From positions 1 to 64,000 of the forward strand of contig MU001698.1 in assembly GCA_010093515.1 (NCBI GenBank): DNA of 64,000 nucleotides. The letters are read 5' to 3'. Positions 1 through 10,426 of this stretch are shown here, one piece after another. The position numbers and the translations under genes are program-made. The notes under the pieces are model-generated. The model was not told the DNA's origin and did no database searches. It saw nothing but the letters and a program-made list of their open reading frames with translations. The DNA comes from Lineolata rhizophorae (lineage: Eukaryota > Ascomycota > Dothideomycetes > Lineolatales > Lineolataceae). Numbering within the stretch: the first letter of the stretch is position 1; every line of letters begins with the position of its first letter.

Positions 1-937
1 AATCTCACGATATAATTGCAGAGCGTTTATAGGGCGCTTGCAAGTTCTCTGCTCTAGATTATCGCTCGAAATTGGTGCACCCTTGTGCTCACGGATCTAC
101 AGCTTCTCCACCAAATCTTTTGCTCCTTGAATCCACTCTGATCGTAAGCTTCAGCGATTCTCAACGCACTGCAACTTAAAGCGAGGGTTTAGAACTAATC
201 CGGCGATATAAACAGGCGTCTGATCTAGGAGGTTATAGTACTCGTTGCTCTTGCTCTAGGCCAGATCAATTCCAACACTAAAGTGTTGGTCTTTATGCCG
301 ACGGTAATGCTCCCAAGTATCTTCAAGGTGATAAATTTGATCTACTGATTAGGTTCTGTATTACCCTGTAATTTCTATGCAGCGTGGAATTCTTAAAAGT
401 GGCTTGTTAGATTTAGCATGCCCTAGTCTGCAACTAGCCAACTGGGCTAAAAAACTTTGGCTGGCTTGGGCCTTGAAAGCAGGTATCTAGGTGCTGAGCA
501 CCTATACCTCTAGGCGTGTATGTCCCTAAGAAACTCCTAAACCTAGGCGTGCAAGTCCATAGGATGGTCTGCCACCAATTTCGCCAAGGATAGACGTCGG
601 AACCGGAATCCAAAGCGTCTTCCTCAACCTACTCGTGGTCCACGTGCTCTGGAACTGAAGTTGCTTGTTACCTTCATGTTCATGGATCGCTACTGTGACG
701 GAAGGGAATGGACTAGTATGGGGCGACGACGAACTAGAATCGGGTACATCCGAATCAGACTAGGCGGAGTCACATGTGCCGGAGTCAGAAGAGCCAGACA
801 ACGGAAACTACTACGTGAGGCAATGAAAGCCATCACTATGAGGCCGTAAGTTTTCGAGATATCAAGGGACTATATACAGAAATTTGTGGAATCACGTGTC
901 CAATTAACTTGGATGGCCGGCCGACTTGTGGACTACG
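1..937. other. Spacer without a recognisable gene
   Basis: I see no convincing coding region here. The one open frame of about 60 codons near 661-849 is Arg/Gly-rich and resembles no family I know. The stretch carries a compact inverted repeat near 481-509 followed by imperfect direct repeats, so it may be the remains of a non-coding repeat or a small DNA element. Confidence 0.6.
481..560. repeat. Inverted repeat plus imperfect direct repeats
   Basis: AGGTGCT at 489-495 and AGCACCT at 497-503 form a perfect 7-bp inverted repeat around a single base. An outer pair, AGGTAT (481-486) and ATACCT (504-509), extends the stem. Just downstream, CTAGGCGTGTATGTCC (about 511-526) recurs as CTAGGCGTGCAAGTCC (about 543-558). 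Function is unknown; it could be the edge of a decayed non-autonomous element. Confidence 0.5.
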
Positions 938-1914
938 CTACATATTGCCGCCTAGATCCCTAGACTCCTCTGAGAAGAGATCGTTCCAATATGTGAGATC
1001 TGCTAGGCGTTCCTCGCTATAATTCAAGCGTACAAAGTTCTCGCGTTTTGGTACTCGGCAATGAGCATGCACAGCTCCGGTACGCTTCCATCCAAACCAA
1101 CCAGCCATTTCCCAGTCAATCACGCCAATGATTCTATCGTTGGCGACCACGATGTTGGATTCATTGAAGTCATTATGCGCAAGACCGAGATCAACGGTTC
1201 CTCTTTGGTCAAAGCCATTGCTTTGCTGCTCTGTTACGCTAGCGTCGCCAAAAAGAATGCTCCGTTCAAGTTCCGTAATGTTGCGGTGTCGAACCGGATC
1301 GCTATCCGGTACGATATAGGATGGTCTTGCGAAAGGAGATGGGATACCATGCCAGAGCCGCAGCAACCGACGAGCTTGAGTCTTGAACGATGCCTTTTGG
1401 GTACTGTTGAGATAGGGCCAAGCAACATTGAGAGTAACACCAGGAATTCGTGACTGGACGAGCACATTCCGGCCTCGCACCTAATACCAGACTTAGTACT
1501 CCAGGGCCGACTTCAAATCTTGAGGGAGAGTATGCTTCAGACCTTGCCGGCGAAATGGATAGTTGGAACTTGAACATCTGCCATTGAGAGCACGTCTCTA
1601 ACAAGCTCTATCGCAGCAACCTCGTTTGCATCGGCGAATGCGTAATCACGTTTCGGTGCGTCGCTTCTCTGATGACTCGACTTGATGATGACACTCCCAA
1701 GAGCAAAGACGTCTCGACCGCCGTCGACGCTGTTATACAAGCAGTTGGACTCGTTGTATTTTGCAAGGATGGAATCCCAATACTCCGCCGAATGTTTCCG
1801 TTGAGGATCGGGTGTGAAATCTGAGGCTTGCGGGAGATAGCGCCCGTACAGGGGCACATCTGCGTAGAGATCGTTGGCAGGAACCTTCGACGGATCTGCT
1901 TCGTAAGGGTTCAT
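938..1914 (-). CDS. Aminoglycoside phosphotransferase (APH)-like kinase
   Basis: Two exons, 1543-1914 and 938-1480, join in frame to 304 residues across a 62-bp intron with an atypical donor (GTCTGA), a TACTAAG branch site and a TTAG acceptor. The C-terminal half shows the APH catalytic pattern: HNDFNESN with H226, D228 and N233, then IDWE with D246 as the metal-binding aspartate. The family uses ATP or GTP to phosphorylate small hydroxylated molecules or acts as a protein-kinase-like enzyme; fungi have many copies of unknown substrate. The N-terminal lobe is recognisable only as a frame with DVFALGSVIIKSS, which probably carries the ATP-contacting lysine. It is divergent from the esterase gene that follows, sharing a promoter region of about 420 bp. 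The fold is well supported and the substrate is unknown. Confidence 0.8.
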
Positions 1915-2334
1915 AGCGATAACTGATGGGAAACAAAAACCATCCCTTTAACTATTCGGCCTGCCTCCAAGATTCGTTCTCGTCACTCTTCGCTCCGCAA
2001 TCTTGGCCCCAAGAAAGCGATATGTGGTGGTGGGGAGCATTGAGATGAGGTTCGAATTGGCGAACTGCTATTGGCCGAAATGCTTGGGGACCCTCCAAGG
2101 CCGGCTCAGGCATGCTCAGGCCGTGCTCAGTTCGACTCAGGACGGCTCGCCGATGCACAGCCACAGCTCAGGGCTGGCTCGGGGCTGCTTACATTATCGC
2201 CCAGGCTACGGTCACGTGTGCTCAACTCTCGAAATGGAAATGGACGTCGATAAACGCAAGATTTGTCGGCTAGTACATGGGCATTACAACACTGCTAATA
2301 GCGCGATCGAACATTTCTTCAACGCGTGTATATA
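1915..2334. promoter_or_regulatory. Divergent promoter between APH-like and esterase genes
   Basis: This is the shared 5' region of two divergent genes. It contains a degenerate tandem repeat with CTCAG cores (listed separately) and a TATATAAT-like string at about 2329-2336 that overlaps the proposed esterase start codon. Confidence 0.5.
2103..2182. repeat. About 10-bp tandem repeat with CTCAG cores
   Basis: CTCAG begins at 2105, 2115, 2126 and 2136, so the cores lie 10-11 bp apart, and the degenerate in-phase copies CTCGC (2146) and CACAG (2156) continue the series. Another CTCAG starts at 2167 and CTCGG at 2178. The helical-turn spacing in a divergent promoter suggests either a regulatory array or a young minisatellite. 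Confidence 0.6.
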
Positions 2335-3801
2335 ATGGGGGACTCAGCTTTCGCAGCTGCAAAAGCTTTCGCAGCGCACGTACCTTTTGCCGTGAAAACG
2401 GCCTTTTGCCATGCGACTTCGCTATCGCCGACGGCGTCAAAATGGGACTTTCGCACGGAGATGACGGTCAACTTCATCCGCCACGTACTGCAGAAGGAGA
2501 TGAGCCGTCCACATTCGATTTCAAAGATACAGCGTTCGACAATGCGAGCTTCCATCCCCCCGAGTCATCCGCATAGTTGGATTATCGCCGAGACGTTTCC
2601 CACGCCGGAAGAAGACGACATACGCCAGGCGCTATTGGATGCAATCCGTGATCTCAAGTCCAACGAAGAAACGACGTTCTCAGAGCCAGAGCTGAAACCC
2701 ACTGAGGGGGAGTGGACGGCGTACACGAAGTACAAGGGTACTGTGCACGTCGCCGATGGGCAGCGTCGCGAAGCGGCCGAGTTCGGTGCGATGATGGACG
2801 AGCTTGGCCGGTGCCCAACGATCCTTTACCTCCATGGCGGTGCTCATTACCTCATGGACCCGGCCAGTCACCGTACAAACGTCTCCAGACTTACACGCTT
2901 CGCCGGTGGAAGGGCGTTCTCGGTTCGGTATCGACTGTCTCCCCAGAATCCGTTTCCCGCGTCCCTCCTAGACGCTTTGCTGGCGTATTTGACTTTGTTG
3001 TATCCGCCAGATGGCTCTCTCCATACACCCATTCCCGCGTCCGAAATCGTCTTTGCGGGAGACTCCGCGGGTGGGATGCTTGTATTTGCGCTTACCCAAC
3101 TCCTGTTGCAACTCCAGAAAGCCTCAAGGCGGATCACTTTTAACGGACGCGAGGTCGAAGTGCCTCTTCCCGCGGGTGTCACCGGAAACTCTCCATTCCT
3201 AGATGTCACGTCGAGTATGCCTTCGATGGAGGCGAACACGATGTACGACTATTTGCCGCCACCTTCTGTCTCAGCCGAGGCCGAGTATCCGCCTTGCGAC
3301 GTTTGGCCTACGGATCCGCCTCGCGTCCTATTTTATTGCAACGACGATGCTATGATGCACCCTCTCGTGTCGCCACTTGCGGCGACAAATTGGGAAGGCT
3401 GTCCTCCGGCGTACGTCGTCTTTGGGCAGGAACTTCTGGAAGATGAGAATAGGGTGTTTTTGAGGCGCCTTGCGAGACAGGGCGTCAAGGTCCGTTTCGA
3501 ATACTTCGAGGCCATGCCTCACTGCTTTGCTCTAGCTCTAGAAAAGCATCCCGCGGCGAGGGTTTGCTTCGAATCATGGGGACAATTCGTATGCGACGTC
3601 ACCAAAATCACGCACGGGCATTCGGCGCGAGAAGTGGAGACCGAAGGGATATTTGTCGCCGCAAAATCTCTAGAGCGTACTCCAATGGACGCTTCGTCGT
3701 TGTCTGGACTTTCGGAAGGCGAGGTAGGACAGCGGATGCTGAACAGTCAAAGAAACAAGATGCAGAGGTTTCAAAAGCTTCGGTTCCACTCCAGACTCTA
3801 A
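2335..3801 (+). CDS. Alpha/beta-hydrolase esterase of the HSL type
   Basis: A single-exon gene of 488 residues. The oxyanion-hole motif HGGAHY starts at H167, the nucleophile elbow GDSAG puts the catalytic serine at 244, and MPHCFAL gives the catalytic histidine at 396; an acidic partner lies in GQELLEDENR. These are hallmarks of the hormone-sensitive-lipase family, which hydrolyses carboxyl esters. The N-terminal SPTASKWDFRTEMTVNFIR resembles the segment that precedes the core in fungal relatives, which favours the ATG at 2335 over the in-frame ATG at 2461, although a TATA-like string sits directly on the former. The C-terminal 70 residues after the last core helix are low in recognisable structure. 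No signal peptide is evident. The natural substrate is unknown; the family is strongly supported. Confidence 0.88.
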   Translation: MGDSAFAAAKAFAAHVPFAVKTAFCHATSLSPTASKWDFRTEMTVNFIRHVLQKEMSRPHSISKIQRSTMRASIPPSHPHSWIIAETFPTPEEDDIRQALLDAIRDLKSNEETTFSEPELKPTEGEWTAYTKYKGTVHVADGQRREAAEFGAMMDELGRCPTILYLHGGAHYLMDPASHRTNVSRLTRFAGGRAFSVRYRLSPQNPFPASLLDALLAYLTLLYPPDGSLHTPIPASEIVFAGDSAGGMLVFALTQLLLQLQKASRRITFNGREVEVPLPAGVTGNSPFLDVTSSMPSMEANTMYDYLPPPSVSAEAEYPPCDVWPTDPPRVLFYCNDDAMMHPLVSPLAATNWEGCPPAYVVFGQELLEDENRVFLRRLARQGVKVRFEYFEAMPHCFALALEKHPAARVCFESWGQFVCDVTKITHGHSAREVETEGIFVAAKSLERTPMDASSLSGLSEGEVGQRMLNSQRNKMQRFQKLRFHSRL

Positions 3802-4530
3802 CATAGATAGCTTTGCCAGTTCGTACCTCCGCGTAAGACTGGTATTTTCATGCCCTGTATATAGGAGGTTGCACGGTTTGTCCTCGAGTCAGCATAGCGT
3901 GATATGAATAGCGTAGCACAATTACAAGAAACGCCGTTGTGGGAAAAATACAACTATGACTGCAAATGAATTTAATCAATCGCCAACTTTCCATTTGTAT
4001 TCTGTGTTCTCCTGTGCGTTCTTGTTGCCATTCCACATTGTCATTGTTGCATAATCGCAACACCACTCGCCCGAATAGACCGCCTACAACACAATGGCCG
4101 AAAGTTTCATGCGTAATTTCTAGAAATTAGAAAGGAATTTAAAGTAGTACCTAAAGCACGAAGCTCTCATCCAAATCAGTCGCGCGCCTATCTTTCCTGT
4201 TTCAAGGTAGCACCACAACTATATAAAGCATTACCTCGCGGGTAGTCAGGGTTGCATTCTCGATGGATATTGTACGATAATTCGTCTAGCTCGCACACAG
4301 GCGTTCGAAATGGTCACACAGGAGAGACATCTTGACCTGGTTTATATTGCCTCCTTGACCGGTGTGTCGTGACATTTGAAGTGCTGTTGCCTTCACAGTT
4401 ATGAAAATTTATAAATGACTCATTTGCGGAAGGAGCGACAATGGTTCGCAAAGACTGTAAGTCATCTACTCCTCGGCTTTGCCACCACTCGACCGGTCTG
4501 CCTCTAAAAAGGCCGGCTTCAAACCACTCT
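3802..4530. other. Spacer between esterase and propeller genes
   Basis: It is AT-richer than the flanking genes. I see no gene. The codons 4441-4530 are open and in frame with the next gene, but they precede an obvious signal peptide, so I treat them as 5' untranslated. Confidence 0.5.
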
Positions 4531-5568
4531 ATGAAGATGTTTAATCACGTTTGGGCGGCCTTGACCGTCTGGATTTTCGTTGCTTCAGTGCTTTGTGCTC
4601 GCAAGATCGAGCTGATCCACCAGTTCCAAAAAGGCACCGTTGTCGCGGACATCACGAAATGTACCCAAAACACTGGGTTTCTGGTCGCCCTCCTCGACCG
4701 CCCGGACATTTGGTGGGTCGACGGCATTAGCGGCTCGTCTGGCGAACCTCAATTTCTGGCCGGCATTAAAGGCGTCACGAGCAGCTTCGGCATCACGCCC
4801 ATCGGCCGTCCGCTGATCAATTCCAACAGCTACGCAGTAGTGGCAGGAAATGTTTCTGGAAGTACTATGTCTCCCGTGCCAGGCAGTTTTGCCGTTTATA
4901 GGTTGATGTTGAAGGAGTACCCCGGATGGCTGCCAGGCGTCAGGATGGATCGAATTGCCGACATCCCGGATGCGGGTTTGCTCAAGGGCATCACGACCGT
5001 CCCAGGCATCCCCTCTAGCGACTTGACGGTCCTGATCGCCGACTCTATGAACGGCACGGTCTATTACGTTAACTTAGAGAGTGGCTACCAAGAGGTCGTC
5101 ATCGCCGGCGAAGAGACAATGGCGCCCCTCTTTTGGGAAGGGGAGCCATTAGAGGGAGTCAACAGCTTGTACTATGAAAGCAGCACCCACATGTTATACT
5201 ATACGAATAGCATCAAGGGCCTCTTCGCGCGTATTCCGTTAGACTGGGCGACATATCACCCGGTTGGCGAAGCCGAGATTATCGCGGACGCCATTGGAGA
5301 TGACATTGTGCTCGACCAACAGCGCCTCAAAGCGTACCTCCCCGGTGGTTCTTCAAACCAAATGTACGAGATCGGACTTCAAGACGGCAGCGTCCGGGTT
5401 ATTGCGGGCGGGTTGGAAGACCCAACGGTAGCGGGAGCTACGTGTGCGTTTCTCGACCGAGACAACGATTCTCTCATAATTGGAACGGTAGGGACGCAGC
5501 TCGCGACAATCGCCAATGTTCGCCCGGAAGGTGGCAAGATTATGCGCCTCGATATTTCCGACGAATAG
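4531..5568 (+). CDS. Secreted SMP-30/gluconolactonase-like beta-propeller protein
   Basis: The protein is 345 residues long from the ATG at 4531. That start gives a clear secretion signal (MKMFNHVWAALTVWIFVASV, then LCA before Arg), whereas the in-frame ATG at 4441 would bury it behind 30 polar residues. The body shows repeating propeller-type blades, for example LTVLIADSMNGTVYYVNLESG and NSLYYESSTHMLYYTN, as in the fungal SMP-30/gluconolactonase/LRE-like family. These proteins are often extracellular, and some are lactonases while others have no known activity. The metal ligands of true gluconolactonases are not obvious, so an enzymatic role is not claimed. It is followed by BPL1 on the opposite strand, whose end lies 86 bp away. 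Confidence 0.8.
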   Translation: MKMFNHVWAALTVWIFVASVLCARKIELIHQFQKGTVVADITKCTQNTGFLVALLDRPDIWWVDGISGSSGEPQFLAGIKGVTSSFGITPIGRPLINSNSYAVVAGNVSGSTMSPVPGSFAVYRLMLKEYPGWLPGVRMDRIADIPDAGLLKGITTVPGIPSSDLTVLIADSMNGTVYYVNLESGYQEVVIAGEETMAPLFWEGEPLEGVNSLYYESSTHMLYYTNSIKGLFARIPLDWATYHPVGEAEIIADAIGDDIVLDQQRLKAYLPGGSSNQMYEIGLQDGSVRVIAGGLEDPTVAGATCAFLDRDNDSLIIGTVGTQLATIANVRPEGGKIMRLDISDE

Positions 5569-5654
5569 CAAAGCGCGCTTGCAACTTTGTACACAATATA
5601 AGGCGTAAGCAGGCAGTGGGGATACTCTTCAGTTGAAAGCAATCTCGACTCTGT

Positions 5655-7852
5655 TCAGACCTTGCGCTTCACTAGACCTTTGAAAAAATCGAAACTGTTG
5701 CTGTCGCTTTGGAGTTGCCAGACTTTTCCTGTGCTCCGATCTTGCCAACCCAACTCTTCAGCTAGCAGCATCCCCCAATCACGCGTGATTCCCTTTATGC
5801 GCGCCCGCGCGCCGCCCTCGGTTTCCAACACCACGATTTGGTCTCTGAATCAAAAATATAATCAGTGATAAATATATGAAACAAACTAGAGCTCGGCACC
5901 TACGTGTGTAGCCAATTGTTGTAGTATTCGTCTTCGATGCTTCGATCCCATCCGTTGCGGCAGAACTTGTTGTAGATCGCCTCGAAGCAGGTCAAGATCC
6001 GCGCAAGGAGCTTCTCTATTTGAAACGGCGCGAGTTGTTCCTTTGCGGCCAAAGCATCCAGGCTAGTCGTTGGAGCTAGGTTGGCGACATTCATTCCTAT
6101 GCCCACGACCAAGGTGTAGTCGCCGCCAGAGTAGGAAGAGTTGACCAAAATCCCGCCAATTTTGACGTATCCGGCGCTCTGATCCGCGACGTGCTCCGCT
6201 TCGGCACCCGGATCTAAGGCGTAAACGTCGTTCGGCCACTTAAGGCGCACGGGAAGGTCCTCGTATCCGGAATCATACGTCCGTATTCCAACGACAATCG
6301 CTAGTGCCGCGAGATATTGCACGAATACAACTGGGGCGCTTTGGCTGAGCAGTAATGAATGTCTGATCACGGTGCTAAAGATGAGGGCCCCGGGGGGAGA
6401 CACCCAAGAATTGGAGCCCCGACCGCGGCCCGCAATTTGCGTTGTTGCAGAAGCGGTAAATCCAGACGGCAAATGCGACAATAGCGACGGGTTTCTGCGC
6501 ATGAGTTAACTTTTCGCGCTCTTCAAAAGTTGGGCCGGGAAAGTACTTCTCCAGTAGAGTATTGGTGCTGGTGACCACCTCACCGTAGAGCAGGTACTTG
6601 CCGAAATGCCTGTCAGGGTCCTTCAATGTATTGTAGTATTGATCGAGGTTTGCGAAGTACAAGCGATGGTTGAAGCAAGGAGTGTCCTTGCCCGAGGGCA
6701 GGTCTGACTCATGGGATACTAGTCGTTTGACCGCTTTGTCGTAGTCAAGGATATCCTCATCTTCTTTCAATGGTTCAGGATTAGACTTGTGCGGTAGAGC
6801 TGAGATCACAGCGGATGAAAGCGCTTCCGTGAGCTTGCTAAACGACCAGCGAGCAGGATTCTCTAGGTAGAATGAGTCATTCTCGCCATGGATGTACTCT
6901 TCGTCTCCACGCTTGACGATAATCTCACCCCATTCAGAAAGTAATTCGGCAACATCACTGGGCCGTTGAGCGGAAAGATGTAGATGCGACAGGGACGGGA
7001 TCTCGGCTTCTTCTTGGTTCACCTGCAAGCCCAACTTTTGGAGGCAAACCTTGAGGAAGTCGACTCTCCTCCTGTTGTCGGCAGAGATGCTGTCGACCAC
7101 ATTTTCATACGACGGGCTGTGCGCGTTTCTTTTCAAATTTTCGGGCGCGAATTCCGGGTGAGGTCCGGTCAAGAGCGCGTAGCCTTCACCGACCTGACAC
7201 AATACGACGGCTGCCTTGTCTTTTCCGGAATCGACGTCCAGTTCTTCGACGTAGCTGGCCAGCACTTCGACGCCATCATCCTGAAATCTTGACGCATCCA
7301 CAAACGCGCCTCCGCCATTGTAGTACGAACAGAAGTCTTCTAGCTCTCTGCCCGTGTCGGCGCGCAGCCTGGCAGCCCGAGCACCCGCTTCGCTAGAGTA
7401 CACGAATCCGGCGAAGGCAGATCCGCGGCAAATTCCAGGATAAAATGAAAGCTCCCGATCTCCGATGACCTCCATCTTCTTGTCTCCGACTTCGAACTCG
7501 CACCGTCGGCTGCCGTAGTAACCTCCAGCGCAGAAACCGAGATATGATCCCCCCTGCCTCACATACTGCTTGATGCGGCGATTCCCTTCTCCGTTAAGGT
7601 TTCGGCAGTAGCCCAGATCCGCTCCGCCCGGGAAAACAAGAAGCGCGCATGATGCGGTCCACGGTTCCTTGACGATCACGGTTCCGTTGACGGTGATGAC
7701 GGCGTAGTTAGGCGTCAGGAGTCGCCGGAGCGAGTACGTGCAATGGCGAACCGACTCAATGGTCGCGCCAGTGCCTGCAGGGCGGTCACCAAGACGAACA
7801 CCGGATCAAAAGGGGAACGGTATCATTTACCAGCGTAGACAAGCACGTTCAT
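5655..7852 (-). CDS. BPL1: Biotin--protein ligase (holocarboxylase synthetase)
   Basis: Four exons, 7831-7852, 6547-7774, 5904-6494 and 5655-5844, splice in frame to 676 residues, the usual fungal length. The enzyme activates biotin with ATP and attaches it to the lysine of acetyl-CoA carboxylase and pyruvate carboxylase. The N-terminal part (MNVLVYAG onward, with LLVFPGGAD and LGFCAGGYYG) is the amidotransferase-like domain of eukaryotic ligases. The catalytic domain has the biotinyl-adenylate loop GRGRGSNSW at 439-447 and KWPNDVY with the key lysine at 502; the end, IVVLETEGGARARIKGITRD, is the small C-terminal SH3-like domain. The first exon is only 22 nt. It is divergent from COA4 with 177 bp between start codons. 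Confidence 0.95.
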
Positions 7853-8029
7853 TCGCCTTCCTGCCATTTAGCAAAGCGACTTGATGTTGCGAAGTCTCGG
7901 GGTCCGCTAACCCGACTTTTACCGACGAACTAGCCCAATATCGGAAGGTTTTAGCGACGCGTCCAGATCTTCCTCTCTCACGTGTTCTCTGCACGCCATC
8001 TCGACATCGCTGGAGGACCATCGTCCAAA

Positions 8030-8415
8030 ATGTCTGCGAAGCTCGATTGGCATGCAACAATGAACACTGAGCCGGCGGACGAGGAGCCGGACGATTGGTG
8101 AGTGGGCGACTTAATCCCAATGTGCAGCATACTTACCGTTTTTAAGGGACAAGCGAATCTTCAGCACTGGATGCGCAGGTAAGGAACAAAGTCTCGCTCC
8201 GACTCCTCGTGCTCATTGATCTTAGATGAAAATGCAAGGTTGACGGACTGCTACTACGAAAAGAAAGACTGGCGGGCGTGTAAGCACGAAGTAAGTCGCT
8301 GTCCGCATAGCACCGTTCACCACAAAAGTCATCTAACGGGCGTTAGATGGAAGCGTTCCGGGAATGTTGGAAACGCAAAGGAAACGACAAACGGGTGGAA
8401 ACCAAAGAGGCATAG
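8030..8415 (+). CDS. COA4: Cytochrome c oxidase assembly factor 4 (twin CX9C)
   Basis: A small four-exon gene (8030-8097, 8147-8178, 8226-8290, 8347-8415) that encodes 77 residues. After an acidic start with DEEPDDWDKRIFSTG comes a textbook twin CX9C pair: C-ADENARLTD-C and C-KHEMEAFRE-C, followed by WKRKGNDKRVETKEA. CX9C proteins of this kind are imported into the mitochondrial intermembrane space by the Mia40 relay and help assemble cytochrome c oxidase. The matches to the COA4/CMC3 family (YYEKKDW, ECWKRKGND) make the identity firm. All exons are under 70 nt and all junctions are GT-AG. Confidence 0.95.
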
Positions 8416-8599
8416 ACTTGCCGTGGAAGCCCAAAACGAGCGGAACTCACCTTCAAGTGTTGCTTTACCTGCTCGTATAATGTGCAACACAGCCCTGGTC
8501 AGAGTATCGAGGTGTTGAAAATCTTCCCAACTCTATTCATGTACATAAGTTTGGCATTATCTCATTTTCTTACACCATGTTATGCTCGTCGATAATAAC

Positions 8600-9642
8600 C
8601 TACCAACCCTCGATATTAAAAGCAAATTTCCGCTCGCTCTCTTTCTTGGGCACTGCGTTCCCGGACTCGTCAATCAACGTCCTCTCGACAAAGGTCAACT
8701 TCCCCTGCTTATCGATCAAAATGACCGATTGCTTTTGGGTACCGTAAATTCCGCTGGTCGCATTCAGCACGATCCTAGCCCTCGCTGCCGCCACCTCATC
8801 CGGCGCCTTGTCGAGGAGCTCGTCCCGCCCGACTGGCGGAATGAAAATGCTGTTGCGCAGCTGGTTGAGGTAGATTTCCCAGTCCTCGCCTTCGCGCTGC
8901 ATCGGGAGGGTATTCACGCTGAGGACATCGAAGAGTCGTTCCAGTAGCTGGTCCTCGGTTTCCTTCGCTTCTACGCTGGCCGAGATGGCGCTTGCAGTCC
9001 GGCCCTCGCCATCAACCGTCTTGGGCCACGACCTGTCGCCGTAGTGCGAGTTGCTGAGAGCGTGCGTCTCGCCACGGGTCTCGCCCAACCAGATGAGCCC
9101 CTGGACGTCGGGCGTCCGATTAGACACTATCGCCAGGCCCTTCCTGCCTCTCTTCTCGTCCATCTCATTCACACCGCCGTCTACCCACCTACGATTTAGC
9201 CTTCCAAACATCAGACTAAAGCCGCCCACACCTTTAGTGCCACCTTCTTCGACCAGCCGCCTGGCCCATTCCTCGGGCAATTCATGGCTGCCAGGCGGGG
9301 TTTTGAGAAAGGCGTTGACAATGCCGCCACGCGAACGGGCACCCTGGATGACGCTCGCGCCAACGCCCTCTTCGCGGAAGTTGGTTAGGACGGCGATGCG
9401 GCCTTGCTTGGTGACGCCGAGCCAGGTGCCATGCTCCGGCCGGTGCATGTCCCTCCCGCCGAGCACGTGCGAGTCTGGTTCAGGCCACCAGTCGGCAGAT
9501 GCGGTGGGCCGGTGAAGATACTCCTGCTTCACGTTAGAAACCGCTGCCAGCAGGCATTTTCGGCGTGGCTACTTGCATCTCTATTGTTGAGCAGGATCAA
9601 CGGGTAATCTGGATGGGCGGTCGTAGCTATAGCAATGCACAT
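8600..9642 (-). CDS. TANGO2-family (NRDE) protein
   Basis: Two exons, 9577-9642 and 8600-9523, give 329 residues. The protein begins MCIAIATTAHPDYPLILLNN, then RDEYLHRPT, the family signature with Cys2 at the N terminus and the NRDE motif at 20-23. HVLGGRDMHRPEHGTWLGV and AVLTNFREE are further conserved blocks. TANGO2 proteins are linked to Golgi organisation and, in newer work, to mitochondrial or haem handling; the biochemical activity is not settled. The intron (9524-9576) has a GC donor, GCAAGT, the classical GC-AG form, with a TTCTAAC branch site and a GCAG acceptor. No GT donor nearby would keep NRDE intact. The C terminus ends KFAFNIEGW. Confidence 0.92.
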
Positions 9643-10426
9643 GATGCCACTCCGGGGAACTGTGGAAAACGCCGAGAATGCACGAATCGCTAAGTAAACG
9701 GGTCTCAGGTGTCTCGTGATATGCTCCGCAAACAGAGTGAAAGGATGGAAAACGCGTGCCTTGACCGGAATTGCTCAGCACGGTGGTGGCCGCGGATATT
9801 TATGCTCGGAATCGGCCACGCAAAAGCAAATTAAACGGTGGTTCGAGTCAAAAGTTCTTCGGGAGTGGAGTGAGTGCGTCAAAAGGAGGAATGTGTTAAC
9901 CTCGGGATGTGAGGCGGCGCGAATGTTTGCTGCAAGGGACGTGGCCAAGCCGCGGCCGAAGCGCGTGATGGCAAACACGTGGTTGGCCGCCGGCAAGCGT
10001 CGCCATGACGCGGGCCCACCTGCGTGGCAGCCCACGGTTCTTCGGCGCGCGCGCGAGCTTCGGCGCATAGGCGGCCGCGGTGCTGTCGATGCTTGGGCGC
10101 TCCGCGAGGCAAGATTGCCGCAAGCTGCAGCTGCTCGTGGGCGTGTGCATGCGGCGTTGCAGGCCCGGCTCCGTGCCGCAACAGATATGTCGGCACGGAG
10201 CAGATACCCGGCGGATACGCGCAGACCCTTGTGACGGTCGTCGAGTGCTTGGCGCCCAGCTCGCTTGTCGCCTTATCGATACGGCCGCGGCCGAGAGCCC
10301 CACCCCTGCCGACTTCCACCGCCTCGCAGCGACCTTTGTTCCTCCACATCCTCCCTGCCTCCCGCCCGGCACACTTCGTATCCTCTCGCGGCCTGCTTTC
10401 CGCGCGCCTTCGTTTCTGCCTGCGCC
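9643..10426. other. Divergent intergenic region (TANGO2 / Yop1-like)
   Basis: A 784-bp spacer that is GC-rich toward its right end, containing a GCGCGCGCGAGC stretch near 10047. The right end is C/T-rich on the + strand, as is usual for a fungal 5' leader. Open frames on both strands here look compositional; I see no gene. Confidence 0.5.

Noticed and set aside
4441-4530. 30-residue N-terminal extension of the SMP-30-like protein
   Set aside because: It would place polar residues before an evident signal peptide, so the ATG at 4531 is preferred.
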